DNA from: Oscillatoria acuminata PCC 6304
GTDB lineage: Bacteria; Cyanobacteriota; Cyanobacteriia; Cyanobacteriales; Laspinemataceae
DNA: 64,000 nt
Reading direction: 5' to 3'
Assembly: GCF_000317105.1 (NCBI RefSeq)
Contig: NC_019693.1
Span: 1,612,001 to 1,676,000 of the forward strand
The position numbers and the translations under genes were made by a program. Positions 25,692 through 35,362 of the stretch are shown here, in pieces. The notes below the pieces were generated by a model. The model saw only the letters and a program-made list of their open reading frames with translations. It searched no databases and was not told the DNA's origin. Each line of letters begins with the position of its first letter. The first letter of the stretch is position 1.

Positions 25692-26153
25692 ATGTTAATG
25701 TTGCTGTTTTATGTCGGGCCTGATCGTTACGCCCTAGGCTGTTCCCAGGTCGTAGAAGTCATTCCCCTGGTCGAGTTGAGAAAACTATACCACGCCCCGG
25801 AATATATGGCGGGATTATTTAATTACCGAGGGAGCATTGTTCCGGTACTCGATCTATGTCATCTGATTCAAGGGAATTGCTCTCGCCATTGCCTAAGCAC
25901 TCGGATTATTCTAGTTAATTATCAGCAAACGAACCAGAATTCGCGACTGATTGGGTTAATGGCAGAACGAGTGACCGATACGGTGGATATTTTAGAATCT
26001 GAATTTAAGGACGAGGGGATTCACTTAGAGAATGCCGCCTATTTGGGCAAAATTCTCATGGACGAGAAAGGGACAATCCAGGAGTTGTGCCTTGAGTCTT
26101 TACTTTCGGAGCAAGCGCAAGCATTTTTATTGCCAATTGGGGAGACTGAATAG
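25692..26153 (+). CDS. CheW-like coupling protein, WspB position
   Basis: The 153-residue single CheW domain (FYVGPDRYALGCSQVVEVIP, then MAGLFNYRGSIVPVLDL) links receptors to CheA in chemosensory arrays. It is the first gene of a seven-gene set whose content matches the Pseudomonas Wsp system, where WspB is such a CheW. Only 2 nt separate it from cheR. The ATG at 25692 begins MLMLLFYVG; no strong ribosome-binding site is seen. Confidence 0.88.
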   Translation: MLMLLFYVGPDRYALGCSQVVEVIPLVELRKLYHAPEYMAGLFNYRGSIVPVLDLCHLIQGNCSRHCLSTRIILVNYQQTNQNSRLIGLMAERVTDTVDILESEFKDEGIHLENAAYLGKILMDEKGTIQELCLESLLSEQAQAFLLPIGETE

Positions 26154-26155
26154 CA

Positions 26156-27478
26156 ATGGTTTGGAACGCAATTGAGCAAAAACTCAGAAAGACGATCGGA
26201 TTAGACCCCAAAACCCTCGGTTCCCAGGCGATCGCCAAAGCAGTGCGATATCGGATGGAGGTTTGTGGGGTTGAAAATGTGGCGACCTATCTCGATATAT
26301 GGCTCTGTTCCCCTCAAGAATTACAGGCCCTCATTGAGGAGACTGTTGTGCCAGAAACCTGGTTTTTTCGGGAGCCTGAATCTTTTGAATTTCTGCGGCG
26401 TTACGTCCTTTTCGATTGGTTACCCACCCACCCCGAAGCGATTCTGCGCCTGTTAAGTGTTCCCTGTTCCACGGGAGAAGAACCTTATTCCCTGGCGATG
26501 ACGCTCCTAGATGCGGGTTTACCCCCGAGCAGTTTTGTGATTGATGCCGTTGATATCAGTCAAAAAGCCCAAATAAAAGCCGAACAGGGTCTCTATCGAG
26601 AACACTCATTTCGGGGTAACCAGTTAGGCTTTCGCCACCGCTATTTTCAGAAAACCCCTCACGGATATCAACTTTCAGCGGCAGTTAAGGAGACCGTAAA
26701 TTTTATCCACGGTAATCTTTTAGAACCCCTTTTTTTATATGGAAAACCGCTGTATGATATTATATTTTTCCGGCATTTATTAATTTATCTGGAATCGGAT
26801 GCGCGCGATCGCGCCCTGCAAGTGTTAAATCGCTTATTATCTCCGACGGGAGTGCTATTGGTCGGGTCTGCTGAAGCCGGACCCCTAATTGAGAAGCGAT
26901 TCATCTCCCTGCGTCATTCCATGACTTTTGCCTACCGCAAGCGACAAAAAAGCGATGGCACAGCTCGCTTTTTTGTCCCCCCGAATGACCCTGAACACTC
27001 GACATTAAGTGGGCTCCAGCGTAGCCCCCCTCGCACCCCCTCTCGATTCAAACCCCCATCCCAACCGGACCCTTCTCCGGCACAGGCTCCAGAAGCCAGA
27101 AGCGAACATCCTCACCAGTCCTGGGCGATCGCCCCGACTGCACCCTCCCCCCCGAAGCGAATCCCTCAGTCCCCCCTGATTCAAGCTAGACATCTAGCCG
27201 ATCTCGGACGATTGAATGAAGCGGCACAGCTATGCGAAACTTACATCAGTCAGCATCGCACCGATGCCAATGCTTATGTCTTGTTAGGTGAAATACTCCA
27301 AGGCGCGGGGCATTATGAACGTGCTGGACAATGTTGGGAGAAAGCCATTTACCTCGAACCTCACCACTATGAAGCCTTGATGCATCTACTCTTGCTCAAA
27401 GAATCTCATGGGGATCTCACCAACGCCTGTGCCCTTCGGCAGCGGATCCAAAGACTCCTAAAATCTCAGGGGGAATAA
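26156..27478 (+). CDS. CheR-type receptor methyltransferase with C-terminal TPR, WspC-like
   Basis: SAM-dependent glutamate methyltransferase acting on the chemoreceptor. Residues 1-265 hold the CheR domain: PETWFFREPESF (about 64), LSVPCSTGEEPYSLAM (about 100), and FRHLLIYLE near 205. A Pro/Ser-rich linker (about 275-340) leads to a TPR pair (about 345-430, YVLLGEILQGAGHYERAGQC). A CheR fused to TPRs is the hallmark of WspC. The gene lies 2 nt after cheW and 28 nt before the receptor gene. Confidence 0.92.
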   Translation: MVWNAIEQKLRKTIGLDPKTLGSQAIAKAVRYRMEVCGVENVATYLDIWLCSPQELQALIEETVVPETWFFREPESFEFLRRYVLFDWLPTHPEAILRLLSVPCSTGEEPYSLAMTLLDAGLPPSSFVIDAVDISQKAQIKAEQGLYREHSFRGNQLGFRHRYFQKTPHGYQLSAAVKETVNFIHGNLLEPLFLYGKPLYDIIFFRHLLIYLESDARDRALQVLNRLLSPTGVLLVGSAEAGPLIEKRFISLRHSMTFAYRKRQKSDGTARFFVPPNDPEHSTLSGLQRSPPRTPSRFKPPSQPDPSPAQAPEARSEHPHQSWAIAPTAPSPPKRIPQSPLIQARHLADLGRLNEAAQLCETYISQHRTDANAYVLLGEILQGAGHYERAGQCWEKAIYLEPHHYEALMHLLLLKESHGDLTNACALRQRIQRLLKSQGE

Positions 27479-27506
27479 CACGGTCTGATTCAGGGGTTCA
27501 GGATGA

Positions 27507-29300
27507 ATGAACCCCTCCAAACTATCTCAAAACCAAAGGAAAAAAAGAATGTTTCGGAATCTTTCCTTGCAAGCTCGAATGCTTGCGGCTTTTATATTTA
27601 TGGGCTTAATTGTATTAAGCGTGGCTTTAGTCGGGTGGGGGGGAAATTATCGGTTAAGTAATCGCCTTAGCAGCATTACCAGTAACGCCATGCCCAGCAC
27701 AAGCGCCTTATGGAAAATCAAAGAAGGTCAGACCCAAATTCAGTCCGCAGAACGATTACTCCTCAATCCCCGCAGTTCCAATGAACGCCGAATTGTTGCC
27801 AAAGAAAGAATCAATCGAGCATGGCAACAAATTAATCAAGCATTTGCCCAATACAACAATATTGTCGGTAAAGACCTAGAAGAAACCCGCCTCTATAATC
27901 AGTTTATGGAAGCGTGGAATCAGTGGAAGCAAATCCATGAACAATTCCTCCAACTGAATCAAGAATTTGAAGCCGCTAACATTTTGCAACCCTGGGAAAC
28001 TCAGGTTCAGTTATGGGAGGCGGGTCAAAGCAATAGCCCCCAAATGGCCAGTGCTAGAGCCGCCGCTGCACTCCTAGAACGGATGAATGACCAACGAACT
28101 CGCCGGAATATTCCCGCCTATCAAGGCGCAGAAGAAACCCTGCAAGAGGTTGTAGAATACAATCAAAATGAGGCTTCTCAAGTGGTCAGAGATGCCGAAC
28201 AAGATGTGGCGGAAAGTAGTTTTTGGGTGGTTTTGGGAATGCTCCTCGGTCCCTTGACTGCCCTCATTTTTGGCTTTTATTTTAGTACCACGATCGCCAA
28301 ACCCCTCGGAGCAAAAATTGTCGGGGTGGTTCGAGTCGCAGAAAAAATTTCCTCGGGGGATTTAACCACGGCGGTGACGGTGACGGAAACCCAGGATGAA
28401 ATTGGCCGCTTAACTGCTGCTTTTGCTCAGATGACCCAAAAGTTAAATTCTTTAATTCGTCAGGTCCAACATTCGGGAATTCAAATCACCAGTTCCACCA
28501 CAGAAATTGCCGCATCTGGTAAACAATTAGAAGCGACGGTGACCGAACAAGTGGCTTCCACCAATGAAGTAGTTGCCACGGCAAAAGAAATTGCCGCTAC
28601 TTCGGGCGAATTAGTGAAAACAATGGATCAAGTCGGGGAACTTGCTGGACAAACGGCGATCGCAGCCGGAACCGGCCAACAAGAAATTGTTCGCATGGAA
28701 AGCACCATGCGCCAATTAGCTAATGCGACTGCTTCGATTTCGGCCAAATTGGGCGTGATTAGTGAAAAAGCAAATAATATTAATAGCGTAGTGACCACCA
28801 TTACTAAAGTGGCGGATCAGACTAATCTACTCTCTCTGAATGCGGCGATTGAAGCGGAAAAAGCGGGGGAATATGGCACAGGGTTTGCTGTGGTTGCCCG
28901 CGAAATTCGGCGACTGGCGGACCAAACGGCGATCGCAACGTTGGATATTGAAACTATGGTCAAAGATATGCAATCTGCCGTTTCCACTGGGGTGATGGAA
29001 ATGGATAAATTCACCACAGAGGTCAGCCGTGGGGTCGAGGATGTTCGCACCATCAGCGGCCAAATTGGTAAGATTATTGAGCGGGTTCAAAGTCTAACTC
29101 CCCGATTTGATGCAGTCACCAAAGGCATGGAGGATCAATCCGAAGGGGCTCAACAAATTAGTGATGCAATGGTTCAACTCAGTGAAGCCTCCCGACAAAC
29201 GGCTCAATCTCTGAGGGATACCAATCGGGCGATCGAGCAATTAAATGAAGCCGCTCAAGGATTGCAACGAGAAATCTCGTTTTTTAAGGTGCAAATGTAA
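27507..29300 (+). CDS. Methyl-accepting chemoreceptor, WspA-like
   Basis: The domain order is one N-terminal membrane span (about 26-47), a ~180-residue helical extracytoplasmic sensor of 4-helix-bundle type, a second span (about 236-260), HAMP (about 262-315) and a signalling domain to the end. The tip signature DQTNLLSLNAAIEAEKAG is present. No ligand pocket is recognisable. An internal ATG at 27549 has a better Shine-Dalgarno (AAAGGA) than the ATG at 27507 and may be the true start; this shortens only the cytosolic N-terminus. The minisatellite array follows the stop codon. Confidence 0.92.
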   Translation: MNPSKLSQNQRKKRMFRNLSLQARMLAAFIFMGLIVLSVALVGWGGNYRLSNRLSSITSNAMPSTSALWKIKEGQTQIQSAERLLLNPRSSNERRIVAKERINRAWQQINQAFAQYNNIVGKDLEETRLYNQFMEAWNQWKQIHEQFLQLNQEFEAANILQPWETQVQLWEAGQSNSPQMASARAAAALLERMNDQRTRRNIPAYQGAEETLQEVVEYNQNEASQVVRDAEQDVAESSFWVVLGMLLGPLTALIFGFYFSTTIAKPLGAKIVGVVRVAEKISSGDLTTAVTVTETQDEIGRLTAAFAQMTQKLNSLIRQVQHSGIQITSSTTEIAASGKQLEATVTEQVASTNEVVATAKEIAATSGELVKTMDQVGELAGQTAIAAGTGQQEIVRMESTMRQLANATASISAKLGVISEKANNINSVVTTITKVADQTNLLSLNAAIEAEKAGEYGTGFAVVAREIRRLADQTAIATLDIETMVKDMQSAVSTGVMEMDKFTTEVSRGVEDVRTISGQIGKIIERVQSLTPRFDAVTKGMEDQSEGAQQISDAMVQLSEASRQTAQSLRDTNRAIEQLNEAAQGLQREISFFKVQM

Positions 29301-29455
29301 GAGATATAAAAACCCACACCCTAACCGACTTTTACCAACCGGATTTGGGATCAGGTTAGAAACCGGGTTGCTGTCCAAAATTGTTGCTAGTTCTTAACCA
29401 AGAAAGAGCGATGAAACCCGGTTTCTGGTCCGTAGATCTACCGAGCATCTGGCTG

Positions 29456-30108
29456 GGGAGTATCTCAATTTGTTCAAGAGACCTAACCCCCCAGCCCCCT
29501 TCCCTAAGAGGGAAGGGGGAGCCGGAAAGGGGAAGTCTCAAAGCCCCTCCCCTCTTAGGGGAGGGGTTTGGGGAGAGGTCCGACTGGTTTTTAGGCAAAA
29601 GAGACCTAACCCCCGGTGCCCCCTTCCCTGTCTAGGGAAGGGGGAGCCGGAAGGGGGAAGTCTCAAAGCCCCTCCCCTCTTAGGGGAGGGGTTTGGGGAG
29701 AGGTCCGACTGGTTTTTAGGCAAAAGAGACCTAACCCCCCAGCCCCCTTCCCTAAGAGGGAAGGGGGAGCCGGAAGGGGGGAGTCTCAAAGCCCCTCCCC
29801 TCTTAGGGGAGGGGTTTGGGGAGAGGTCCGACTGGTTTTTAGGCAAAAGAGACCTAACCCCCCAGCCCCCTTCCCTAAGAGGGAAGGGGGAGCCGGAAGG
29901 GGGGAGTCTCAAAGCCCCTCCCCTCTTAGGGGAGGGGTTTGGGGAGAGGTCCGACTGGTTTTTAGGCAAAAGAGACCTAACCCCCGGTGCCCCCTTCCCT
30001 AAGAGGGAAGGGGGAGCCGGAAGGGGGGAGTCTCAAAGCCCCTCCCCTCTTAGGGGAGGGGTTTGGGGAGAGGTCCGACTGGTTTTTAGGCAAAATTGAG
30101 ATACTCCC
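29456..30108. repeat. Five-copy ~123-bp minisatellite inside 16-bp inverted repeats
   Basis: Units begin at 29478, 29601, 29726, 29849 and 29972 (periods 123, 125, 123, 123). Each starts GAGACCTAACCCCC and carries two strong hairpins (CCTTCCCTAAGAGGGAAGG and CCCTCCCCTCTTAGGGGAGG). The array is enclosed by a perfect 16-bp inverted repeat, GGGAGTATCTCAATTT (29456-29471) against 30093-30108. It lies between the receptor and second cheW genes. Open frames across it are by-products of the repeat. The rest of 29301-30158 holds a GAAACCCGGTTTC repeat (29361-29430). Confidence 0.9.
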
Positions 30109-30158
30109 TCTATTTGTCACTCTTTTAAACAATTTTTCCATTCATTTAGGCTGGCTCT

Positions 30159-30881
30159 ATGACCGAAAAGTGCTGGAATCAAATCGGAATACAGGGCGAT
30201 CGCTCTTGTTCCGAACTCAATACCGTCATCCATTGCCGCAACTGCCCTATTTATACCCGGGCAGGACGCAATTTATTGGAACGGGATGCTCCAGAAAACT
30301 ACAGGGCTGAATGGACGGATTTACTCGCTCAAACCCCAACAACCCTAGGGGGCGATCGCAATGCTCTCCCCCAACTCCAACGCGCAACGGCAGAATTTTT
30401 TGACCCGATTTCTCTAGTGATTTTTCGCCTGGGGGTAGAATGGTTAGCACTGGCCGCCTCTACATTCCAAGAAATAACTCAGCCTTGTACGCTTCATACT
30501 TTACCCCACCGGACCAATGAAATTCTCCTGGGCTTGGTGAATATTCGAGGGGAACTCTTGCCCTACATTTCTCTAAGCAATCTTTTGGGGTTAGAACGGC
30601 AAGGCACTCATCCGAAACCGTTAAACCCTCAAGGGGATTTGACTCGGACGGTTTATTCTCGGATGGTGGTTGTTAATATTCAAGGAGATATCTGGGTCTT
30701 TTCTGTCGATGAAATTGAGGGCATTCACCGATGCGATCGCCATTTGATTGAAGAAGTCCCGGCAGTGGTTTCCAAAGCCCCCATCACCTATACCAAATGG
30801 ATCGTAAATTGGCAAGATAAAAAGGTAAATTACCTGGATGAAGAATTTGTATTTTCTAGCCTGAAACGGAGGATTTTGTGA
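30159..30881 (+). CDS. CheW protein with Cys-rich N-terminus, WspD-like
   Basis: The 240-residue protein joins a ~70-residue N-terminal segment with four cysteines (CWNQIGIQGDRSCSEL, then HCRNCPIYTRAG) to a CheW domain (about 85-235: LVIFRLGVEWLALAAS, LLGLVNIRGELLPYISL). This Cys-rich head followed by CheW is the recognisable form of WspD, the second coupling protein of Wsp systems; what the cysteines bind is not established. The stop codon overlaps the GTG start of cheA (GTGA at 30878-30881). Confidence 0.9.
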   Translation: MTEKCWNQIGIQGDRSCSELNTVIHCRNCPIYTRAGRNLLERDAPENYRAEWTDLLAQTPTTLGGDRNALPQLQRATAEFFDPISLVIFRLGVEWLALAASTFQEITQPCTLHTLPHRTNEILLGLVNIRGELLPYISLSNLLGLERQGTHPKPLNPQGDLTRTVYSRMVVVNIQGDIWVFSVDEIEGIHRCDRHLIEEVPAVVSKAPITYTKWIVNWQDKKVNYLDEEFVFSSLKRRIL

Positions 30882-33280
30882 ATAAAAATGAACTAGATTT
30901 AAGCAATTTATCCATGCTGGATTTATTCGCAATGGAGGTTGAAACTCAGGCTGCCCTATTAAATGAAAATTTATTAGGGTTAGAACATCATAGCCAGTCC
31001 GGGAAAGAACTCGAAGCCTTAATGCGGGGTGCTCATTCGATTAAAGGTGCAGCCCGCATTGTTCAGCTCAATGAGGCGGTCCATATTGCTCATGTCATGG
31101 AGGACTATTTTGTAGGGGTTCAGGAAGGTCAAATTAGGGTTTCAGAAGACCATATTGATATTCTGCTCGCTGGAGTTGATCTGCTGCTGAGTATGGGCCA
31201 GGTCAAAGAACCCGAATTAAAAGCCTGGATGCAGGAACATCAGCCGGAAATTGACCTAATCGCCAGTCAAATTAAAAATATCGCCTCCCCGGGGACTTTG
31301 TTAGAAGACCCACCCCAAGCTCACCCAGAACCCCAGACCCGAGGCGATCGCCCCGCCATCCCCCCACCCACCCCAGAACCGGAGGCTAACCCTCCGGAAC
31401 CCCCACCCAAACCAGAATCGGATCTCACCCCGGTTGAGTCCCCCCCTTCCCCGAACCTGGTGCCGTTTCCTGAACCTGAACCCCCTGAACCGATGAGGGC
31501 GCAATCCCCCTCGTCCTCTAGTTCCCGTGGCGATCGCGTTGTCCGATTAAGTGCAGATAACTTAAATCGATTAATGGGTCTCGCCGGGGAGTCCCTGATT
31601 GAAGCCAATTGGTTACAACCCTTTGCCGATTCCCTACTCAAACTCAAAAAACAACAGACACAATTATCAAAAACTCTCGAAAAACTAGAAGGTTCCTTGA
31701 GCGAAAATGGAACCGCCCAAAATACCAAAGATTATCTGGAAACGGCCCAAACTCAAGAAAAAGAATGCTTAGAACTTCTGAACAATCGCATCAATGAGTT
31801 AGAGTTATTTGCCCGTCGTTTTGCGAACCTTTCCGACCGTCTCTATCGGGAAGTGATTGATAGTCACATGAGACCTTTTTCTGAAGGTGTATCGGGTTTT
31901 CCTCGGATGATGCGAGACTTAGCTAAACAACTGGGAAAGTCGGTAAAATTTGAAATTATGGGCAAAGCCACCAAGGTTGACCGCGATATTTTAGACAAGT
32001 TAGAATCTCCGTTAACGCAAATTTTGCGAAATGCGATCGCCCACGGCATAGAATCTCCTAGCGAACGGATTGAGAAAGGAAAACCCGCCGAAGGAACCGT
32101 GCGCCTCGAAGCAGTTCATCGCGGGGGAATGCTCTTGATTACTATTTCTGATGATGGTCGAGGCATCAATTTAGCAGAGGTCCGGGAACAAGTGATTGCC
32201 AATCAATTGGTGAATCCTGAGTTTGCCCATCAGCTCACTGAAGCTGAACTGATGGAATTTTTATTCTTACCCAGCTTTTCTACGGTTACTGAGGTTACTG
32301 AACTTTCTGGACGGGGTTTTGGGTTAGATATTGCCAAAGGAATGATGCAGGAAGTGGGCGGGTTATTGCGTGCTCAGTCTGAACTGGGAAAAGGCACTCG
32401 TTTTCATCTGCAACTGCCCTTAACTTTGTCGGTTATTCGCACCCTGTTAGTCGAAATTTCTTCCGAACCCTACGGGTTTCCGCTCACCCGAATTGATCGG
32501 ATTGTGCAGATTCAGCGTGGGGATATCTTTGTGGTGGAAAACCGGCAGTATTTTACCCTCAATGGTCAAAATATTAGTTTGGTTAGTGCGCATCAAGTTC
32601 TGGAATTGGAACAAAGTGAACTCAATGATGATTTGTTGTCGGTGATTGTACTGAGCGATCGCACCAACTATTATGGCTTAGTGGTCGATCGCTTTCTCGG
32701 GGAGCGAGATTTGGTGGTCCGGCCCCTAGACCCCCGTCTGGGCAAGGTCCGGGATATTAGTGCCGCCGCATTAATGGAAGATGGATCTCCGGTTTTAATT
32801 ATCGATGTGGAAGATTTGGTGCGATCGCTGGATCTGCTCTTGAGTAGTGGACGGTTAAGTCAAATCACTCAGGATTCCCAAGTCAAAGAGTCCAAACGTC
32901 ATCAAAAAATTCTCGTGGTCGATGATTCGATTACCGTTCGAGAAATGGAACGAAAACTGCTACAAAACAGAGGCTATAAAGTCGAAGTTGCTGTCAATGG
33001 AGTTGATGCTTGGAATGCCGCAAGAACTGGGGATTATGACCTAATTATTACCGATGTAGATATGCCGAGAATGAATGGCATTGAATTGGTTAATCACCTA
33101 AAAAGCCATGTTAAATTGAAGTCTACTCCGGTGATTATTGTTTCTTACAAAGACCGGGAAGAGGACCGACTATTGGGGTTGGAAGCTGGGGCAAATTATT
33201 ACCTAACTAAAAGTAGTTTTCATGATGATACATTTTTAAATGCCGTCATTGATATGATTGGGACCCCGGATGAGATTTGA
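30878..33280 (+). CDS. Hybrid chemotaxis kinase CheA with receiver, WspE-like
   Basis: Order in 800 residues: an HPt domain with the phosphorylated His53 (GAHSIKGAARI), a Pro/Glu-rich linker (about 135-210), dimerisation and ATPase domains (LRNAIAHGIE; SDDGRGINL; LSGRGFGLDIAK), a CheW-like domain, and a C-terminal receiver (KILVVDDSITVRE; acceptor Asp in LIITDVDMPRMNG). CheA fused to its own receiver is the WspE arrangement. The GTG start overlaps the previous stop. A 325-bp gap (33281-33605) separates it from cheB; nothing is recognised there beyond an A/T-rich tract near 33470-33560. Confidence 0.93.
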   Translation: MNKNELDLSNLSMLDLFAMEVETQAALLNENLLGLEHHSQSGKELEALMRGAHSIKGAARIVQLNEAVHIAHVMEDYFVGVQEGQIRVSEDHIDILLAGVDLLLSMGQVKEPELKAWMQEHQPEIDLIASQIKNIASPGTLLEDPPQAHPEPQTRGDRPAIPPPTPEPEANPPEPPPKPESDLTPVESPPSPNLVPFPEPEPPEPMRAQSPSSSSSRGDRVVRLSADNLNRLMGLAGESLIEANWLQPFADSLLKLKKQQTQLSKTLEKLEGSLSENGTAQNTKDYLETAQTQEKECLELLNNRINELELFARRFANLSDRLYREVIDSHMRPFSEGVSGFPRMMRDLAKQLGKSVKFEIMGKATKVDRDILDKLESPLTQILRNAIAHGIESPSERIEKGKPAEGTVRLEAVHRGGMLLITISDDGRGINLAEVREQVIANQLVNPEFAHQLTEAELMEFLFLPSFSTVTEVTELSGRGFGLDIAKGMMQEVGGLLRAQSELGKGTRFHLQLPLTLSVIRTLLVEISSEPYGFPLTRIDRIVQIQRGDIFVVENRQYFTLNGQNISLVSAHQVLELEQSELNDDLLSVIVLSDRTNYYGLVVDRFLGERDLVVRPLDPRLGKVRDISAAALMEDGSPVLIIDVEDLVRSLDLLLSSGRLSQITQDSQVKESKRHQKILVVDDSITVREMERKLLQNRGYKVEVAVNGVDAWNAARTGDYDLIITDVDMPRMNGIELVNHLKSHVKLKSTPVIIVSYKDREEDRLLGLEAGANYYLTKSSFHDDTFLNAVIDMIGTPDEI

Positions 33281-33605
33281 ACCCAGCTAGGTAGCGCAGA
33301 CTGCCCGGATTACAACCGGATATTTCTCTTATGGAACCCTTGCAACAGAACCCTTTTCTAGTTGGCAAGCCAGAGTGCCTTCTGGAGGAGTGTAGCACAA
33401 TTATGTCAACTCTCTACCCCGAAAAATTTCAGCAATTAAGTGCCTCTTATGTCTGAATGGGTTAGTTTATTTTTTTTAATTTCCCATAAAATTTTTTACA
33501 GGAACAAGTTATTTCTTAAAAAAAAGAATTTGAGAAAAATGGTGAATTTTTAGATATAATAGTAGACATTTCGGGATTTGCTCGTCACTATACCTCAACC
33601 ACTAT

Positions 33606-34616
33606 ATGAAAATTGCGATTGTTAATGATATGCTGTTGGCAATAGAAGCCTTACGGCGCGTCTTAACATCAGTGCCGGACTATGAACTTCTCTGGGTGGC
33701 CCGGAATGGTGCTGAAGCCCTAAACAAATGTGCTGTAGTCCGACCGGATCTCATTTTAATGGACGTATTCATGCCCGTGATGGATGGGGTAGAGGCAACT
33801 CGCCAGATTATGCGTGATTGTCCCTGTGCGATATTGCTGGTGACTTCTAGTATTAACACTCACTTACCGAAAGTATTTGAAGCCCTCGGATATGGGGCGC
33901 TTGATGTGGTGATTACGCCGATTCTCGGATACTACGGAACTGCCGAAGGAGGAGAAACCCTCCTGGAAAAAATTAGGACAATTCATAAATTACTGGGTAA
34001 ACCCCTCAGCAAAAAACCCAAAAATCTGATTCCAGTTAAGTCCTGTTATAGGAATCAACCCTATCCCCCCCTGGTGGCGATCGGAGCTTCTACCGGAGGT
34101 CCCACGGCGATCGCCAAGATTTTGTCTCAGTTACCCCAGGATTTTAGAATATCCGTGGCGATCGTCCAGCATATCGATGTCCAGTTTTCCGCCAGTTTTG
34201 TCCAGTGGTTATCCCAGCAAACCCGGTTAAAAGTCGAGTTGGCTGAAGTGGGAATGACCCCGCAACCGGGTAAAATTATAGTGGCCGGAACTAACGATCA
34301 TCTCTTCATGCGTCCCGATCGCACCCTTGGCTATACTAAACATCCCCTGAATAATCCTTATCGTCCCTCGGTGGATGTTTTTTTTACCAGTTTGGCTGAA
34401 AACTGGCCGGGACAAGGATTAGGGGTGTTGCTCACCGGCATGGGACGAGATGGAGCCGTGGGGTTGAGTGTCTTGCGAGGGGCAGGTTGGCAGACGATCG
34501 CCCAAGATGCCAACAGTTGCATCGTCTATGGAATGCCAAAAGCTGCGGTTGAATTAGGAGCCGTTCAACAAAGTTTGACTCCCGAGGCGATCGGCATCAA
34601 ACTCCTCAGTCTCTAA
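33606..34616 (+). CDS. Chemotaxis methylesterase CheB, WspF-like
   Basis: Removes methyl groups from receptor glutamates, controlled by phosphorylation of its receiver. The receiver (1-125) has acceptor Asp53 (LILMDVFMPVMDG), but the usual double Asp pair near the N-terminus reads VNDM. The catalytic domain (about 150-336) has the triad Ser162 (GASTGGPTAI), His189 (IVQHID) and Asp282 (LTGMGRDGAVGL). An A/T-rich region upstream suggests its own promoter. Confidence 0.93.
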   Translation: MKIAIVNDMLLAIEALRRVLTSVPDYELLWVARNGAEALNKCAVVRPDLILMDVFMPVMDGVEATRQIMRDCPCAILLVTSSINTHLPKVFEALGYGALDVVITPILGYYGTAEGGETLLEKIRTIHKLLGKPLSKKPKNLIPVKSCYRNQPYPPLVAIGASTGGPTAIAKILSQLPQDFRISVAIVQHIDVQFSASFVQWLSQQTRLKVELAEVGMTPQPGKIIVAGTNDHLFMRPDRTLGYTKHPLNNPYRPSVDVFFTSLAENWPGQGLGVLLTGMGRDGAVGLSVLRGAGWQTIAQDANSCIVYGMPKAAVELGAVQQSLTPEAIGIKLLSL

Positions 34617-34633
34617 TCAGAACCCCAATTTTT

Positions 34634-34684
34634 GGGTTAGGGTTTGGAGGTTGGGTCCCTCCGACTCTCTCCAAACCCTAACCC
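34634..34684 (+). terminator. 16-bp stem-loop after cheB
   Basis: GGGTTAGGGTTTGGAG (34634-34649) pairs exactly with 34669-34684 across a 19-nt loop. It starts 18 nt after the cheB stop codon and is followed by a T-rich stretch. It probably ends the main chemosensory transcript, leaving the REC-kinase gene to its own promoter. Confidence 0.65.
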
Positions 34685-34701
34685 TTGTATTGATTGTATT
34701 T

Positions 34702-34894
34702 TTATCACCATCAAGGGCGATCGAGCTAAAACTCAGGGATCGTCTTCCGTTTTACAGTCACTTTTCCTAGGATTTGCAAGTTTTGTACCTCCCACTAAAC
34801 CAAAACACTAGCCATTTTAGTGATGGGATTCTTATCATCATTCAGGGCGATCGAGCCAAAACTCAGGGATCGTGCACCGTTTTACAGTTACTTA
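34702..34894 (+). repeat. Two ~62-bp direct repeats upstream of the REC-kinase gene
   Basis: Copies at 34702-34763 and 34832-34894 (offset 130 bp) share AAAACTCAGGGATCG and CCGTTTTACAGT, each preceded by GGGCGATCGAGC. They occupy the 746-bp gap between cheB and the WspR-like gene. They could be regulator sites or a dispersed repeat. A further imperfect inverted pair on AGCCGGGT/AACCCGGTT lies at about 34935-34995. No gene is seen in the gap. Confidence 0.65.
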
Positions 34895-35362
34895 CCCTAA
34901 AACATGGGTACAGTAGGATAGATCAGGAACAAAAAGCCGGGTGTTTAGTCCAAATTTGGTGTTTTTCTACAGAAATAACCTGAAAAAACCCGGTTTTCTA
35001 ATGGTTTACTCTACCCACGTCCTCGGTTAATCCCTCAGAAAATAAATTCGATAGATTTGAACCTTTTTCAAGTCGAAACAGTCCAAAACATAAAACTAAC
35101 CGGGAGACTCGCTATTCTCAGATATTTACAAAACTCAGTAGTAATCGTTACTGATATTATCCAAATGCGACGAGATTTCAGGGCAAAACTGGAAAAAGAG
35201 CATTATCTTTATACCTCTAAAGACAGATGACAAAGTATGCCCGAGTATAAAAGACTGAAAGGGAGGGATTGGAAATCATGGACTTTTACTCTTTAAATGT
35301 TGTCCGATTGAAATTTGATTTAGCCCCTTCAACTGGTAGTAAATGTTATCTTAGGAGCGTAA

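Noticed and set aside
29470-30310. Several long open frames on both strands through the minisatellite
   Set aside because: They are produced by the repeat itself (unit length divisible by three in most copies) and encode only repeated Pro/Gly/Lys-rich peptides.
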